Assembly (NCBI RefSeq): GCF_027257175.1
Contig: NZ_JAPFGD010000002.1
Coordinates: 372,512 to 436,511, forward strand
Origin: Castellaniella sp. S9
GTDB taxonomy: Bacteria; Pseudomonadota; Gammaproteobacteria; Burkholderiales; Burkholderiaceae_B
Length of the DNA: 64,000 nucleotides
Direction of reading: 5' to 3'
This document shows, piece by piece, positions 63,232-64,000 of this stretch; position 1 is the stretch's first letter; every line of letters begins with the position of its first letter. Both the position numbers and the translations under genes were made by a program. Under the pieces are notes generated by a model that saw nothing but the letters and a program-made list of their open reading frames with translations, was not told the DNA's origin and did not search any database.

Positions 63232-64000
63232 ATGCGAAATACATTTCTCGAATTCGAACAGCCTCTCGCGGAACTCGACAACAAGATCGAGGAGCTGCGC
63301 TTCGTGCAGGCGGACTCGGCGGTGGACATCTCCGAGGAGGTCAGCCGCCTGCAGCAAAAGAGCCAGTCCCTGGCCAAGAGCATCTACGCGAAACTCACGC
63401 CCTGGCAGACCGCGCTGGTCGCGCGCCATCCCCAGCGTCCCTACACGCTGGATTACGTGCGCGAACTCTTCACCGATTTCCATGAACTGCATGGCGATCG
63501 CATGTATGCCGACGACCAGTCGATCGTGGGCGGGCTGGCGCGCTTCAACGGCAGCCCCTGCATGGTCATCGGCCACCAAAAGGGCCGCGACACCAAGGAA
63601 CGCGCCATGCGCAATTTCGGCATGCCGCTGCCCGAGGGGTATCGCAAGGCCTTGCGCCTGATGCGGCTGGCCGAAAAGTTCCGCCTGCCGGTGTTCACCT
63701 TCGTCGACACCCCGGGGGCGTACCCCGGCGTGGGCGCCGAGGAGCGCGGACAGTCCGAGGCCATCGGACACAACCTGTTCGCCATGGCGGGCCTCAAGGT
63801 CCCCATCATCGTCACCATCATCGGCGAGGGCGGTTCGGGCGGCGCCCTGGCGATCGCCGTCGGCGACGTGGTGATGATGCTGCAGTACGCCACCTACTCG
63901 GTGATCTCCCCCGAGGGCTGCGCCTCGATCCTGTGGCGCAGCGCCGACAAGGCCGCCACCGCGGCCGAGGCGCTGGCGATCACCGCGCCGCGCCTCAAGG
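63232..64000 (+). CDS. accA: Acetyl-CoA carboxylase carboxyltransferase alpha subunit (3' end beyond window)
   Basis: About 256 residues of AccA, which with AccD transfers CO2 from carboxybiotin to acetyl-CoA. Seen: [76 protein letters not shown] and [15 protein letters not shown]. The reading frame is open at base 64,000; roughly 60 residues of the usual ~320 are missing. Confidence 0.95.
   Translation, partial: MRNTFLEFEQPLAELDNKIEELRFVQADSAVDISEEVSRLQQKSQSLAKSIYAKLTPWQTALVARHPQRPYTLDYVRELFTDFHELHGDRMYADDQSIVGGLARFNGSPCMVIGHQKGRDTKERAMRNFGMPLPEGYRKALRLMRLAEKFRLPVFTFVDTPGAYPGVGAEERGQSEAIGHNLFAMAGLKVPIIVTIIGEGGSGGALAIAVGDVVMMLQYATYSVISPEGCASILWRSADKAATAAEALAITAPRLK

Overview
The window is GC-rich DNA from what looks like a Burkholderiales betaproteobacterium, most likely Alcaligenaceae (Bordetella/Achromobacter relatives). 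This is inferred from gene content and order (accA-alkA-cysS-TPR-ppi-lpxH, dapA-bamC, mutS-roxA, an fdsGBACD formate dehydrogenase operon, a PaaX-controlled aromatic-acid cluster). It is chromosomal: three tRNAs, many housekeeping genes, no phage or IS element, no CRISPR array.

Bases 1-20,968 form an aromatic-acid catabolic island. A leftward operon encodes PaaN, PaaG, PaaH, PaaI, PaaK, PaaJ, a branched-chain-type periplasmic binding protein and a second acyl-CoA ligase. Divergent from it, a rightward operon encodes a single-subunit R2/ferritin-like diiron protein, a three-domain 2Fe-2S/FAD/NAD reductase and the regulator PaaX. The classical multicomponent phenylacetyl-CoA epoxidase (PaaABCDE) is not in the window, so this two-gene diiron system sits where the epoxidase would be expected. 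The shared promoter region (10,063-10,438) carries two mirror-image copies of a bipartite element, AAAGCGATACA-N23-GTTCGTAA, each overlaid on a TTGACA promoter: a likely common operator, plausibly for PaaX. A rightward transporter operon follows: an 18-codon leader, LivH, LivM, LivG, and a LivF ATPase with a hemerythrin-like domain fused to its N-terminus. Then come a metallo-beta-lactamase-fold protein with altered metal ligands, a flavin aromatic hydroxylase whose start codon is preceded by a run of ten C, and a small DUF2783-type protein.

Bases 20,969-35,008 hold DoxX, tRNA-Pro, an LTA-synthase-type sulfatase, outer-membrane phospholipase A, tRNA-Arg, an isoprenylcysteine-methyltransferase-like protein with a two-component system, a Cys/Met-metabolism PLP enzyme, cardiolipin synthase, a PACE-type efflux protein, tRNA-His, a YciO-type protein, a site-2 protease homologue, dapA and bamC.

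Bases 35,072-39,985 are a sulfite-reduction operon (cysJ-cysI-cysG). Bases 40,117-47,462 are the NAD-dependent molybdenum formate dehydrogenase operon (fdsGBA, fdhD/fdsC, fdsD) with its divergent ModE/PBP-like regulator. Bases 47,488-64,000 carry roxA, mutS, a short decayed patch (GntR remnant, DUF488 gene, autotransporter remnant), an MscS channel, cysE, trmJ, suhB, a TerC/CBS membrane protein, uppP, lpxH, a cyclophilin, a TPR protein, cysS, a DNA glycosylase and the start of accA, which runs off the window.

Readings of function are from sequence alone. Start codons were moved from the longest open frame wherever a Shine-Dalgarno, a gene junction or family length argued for it.
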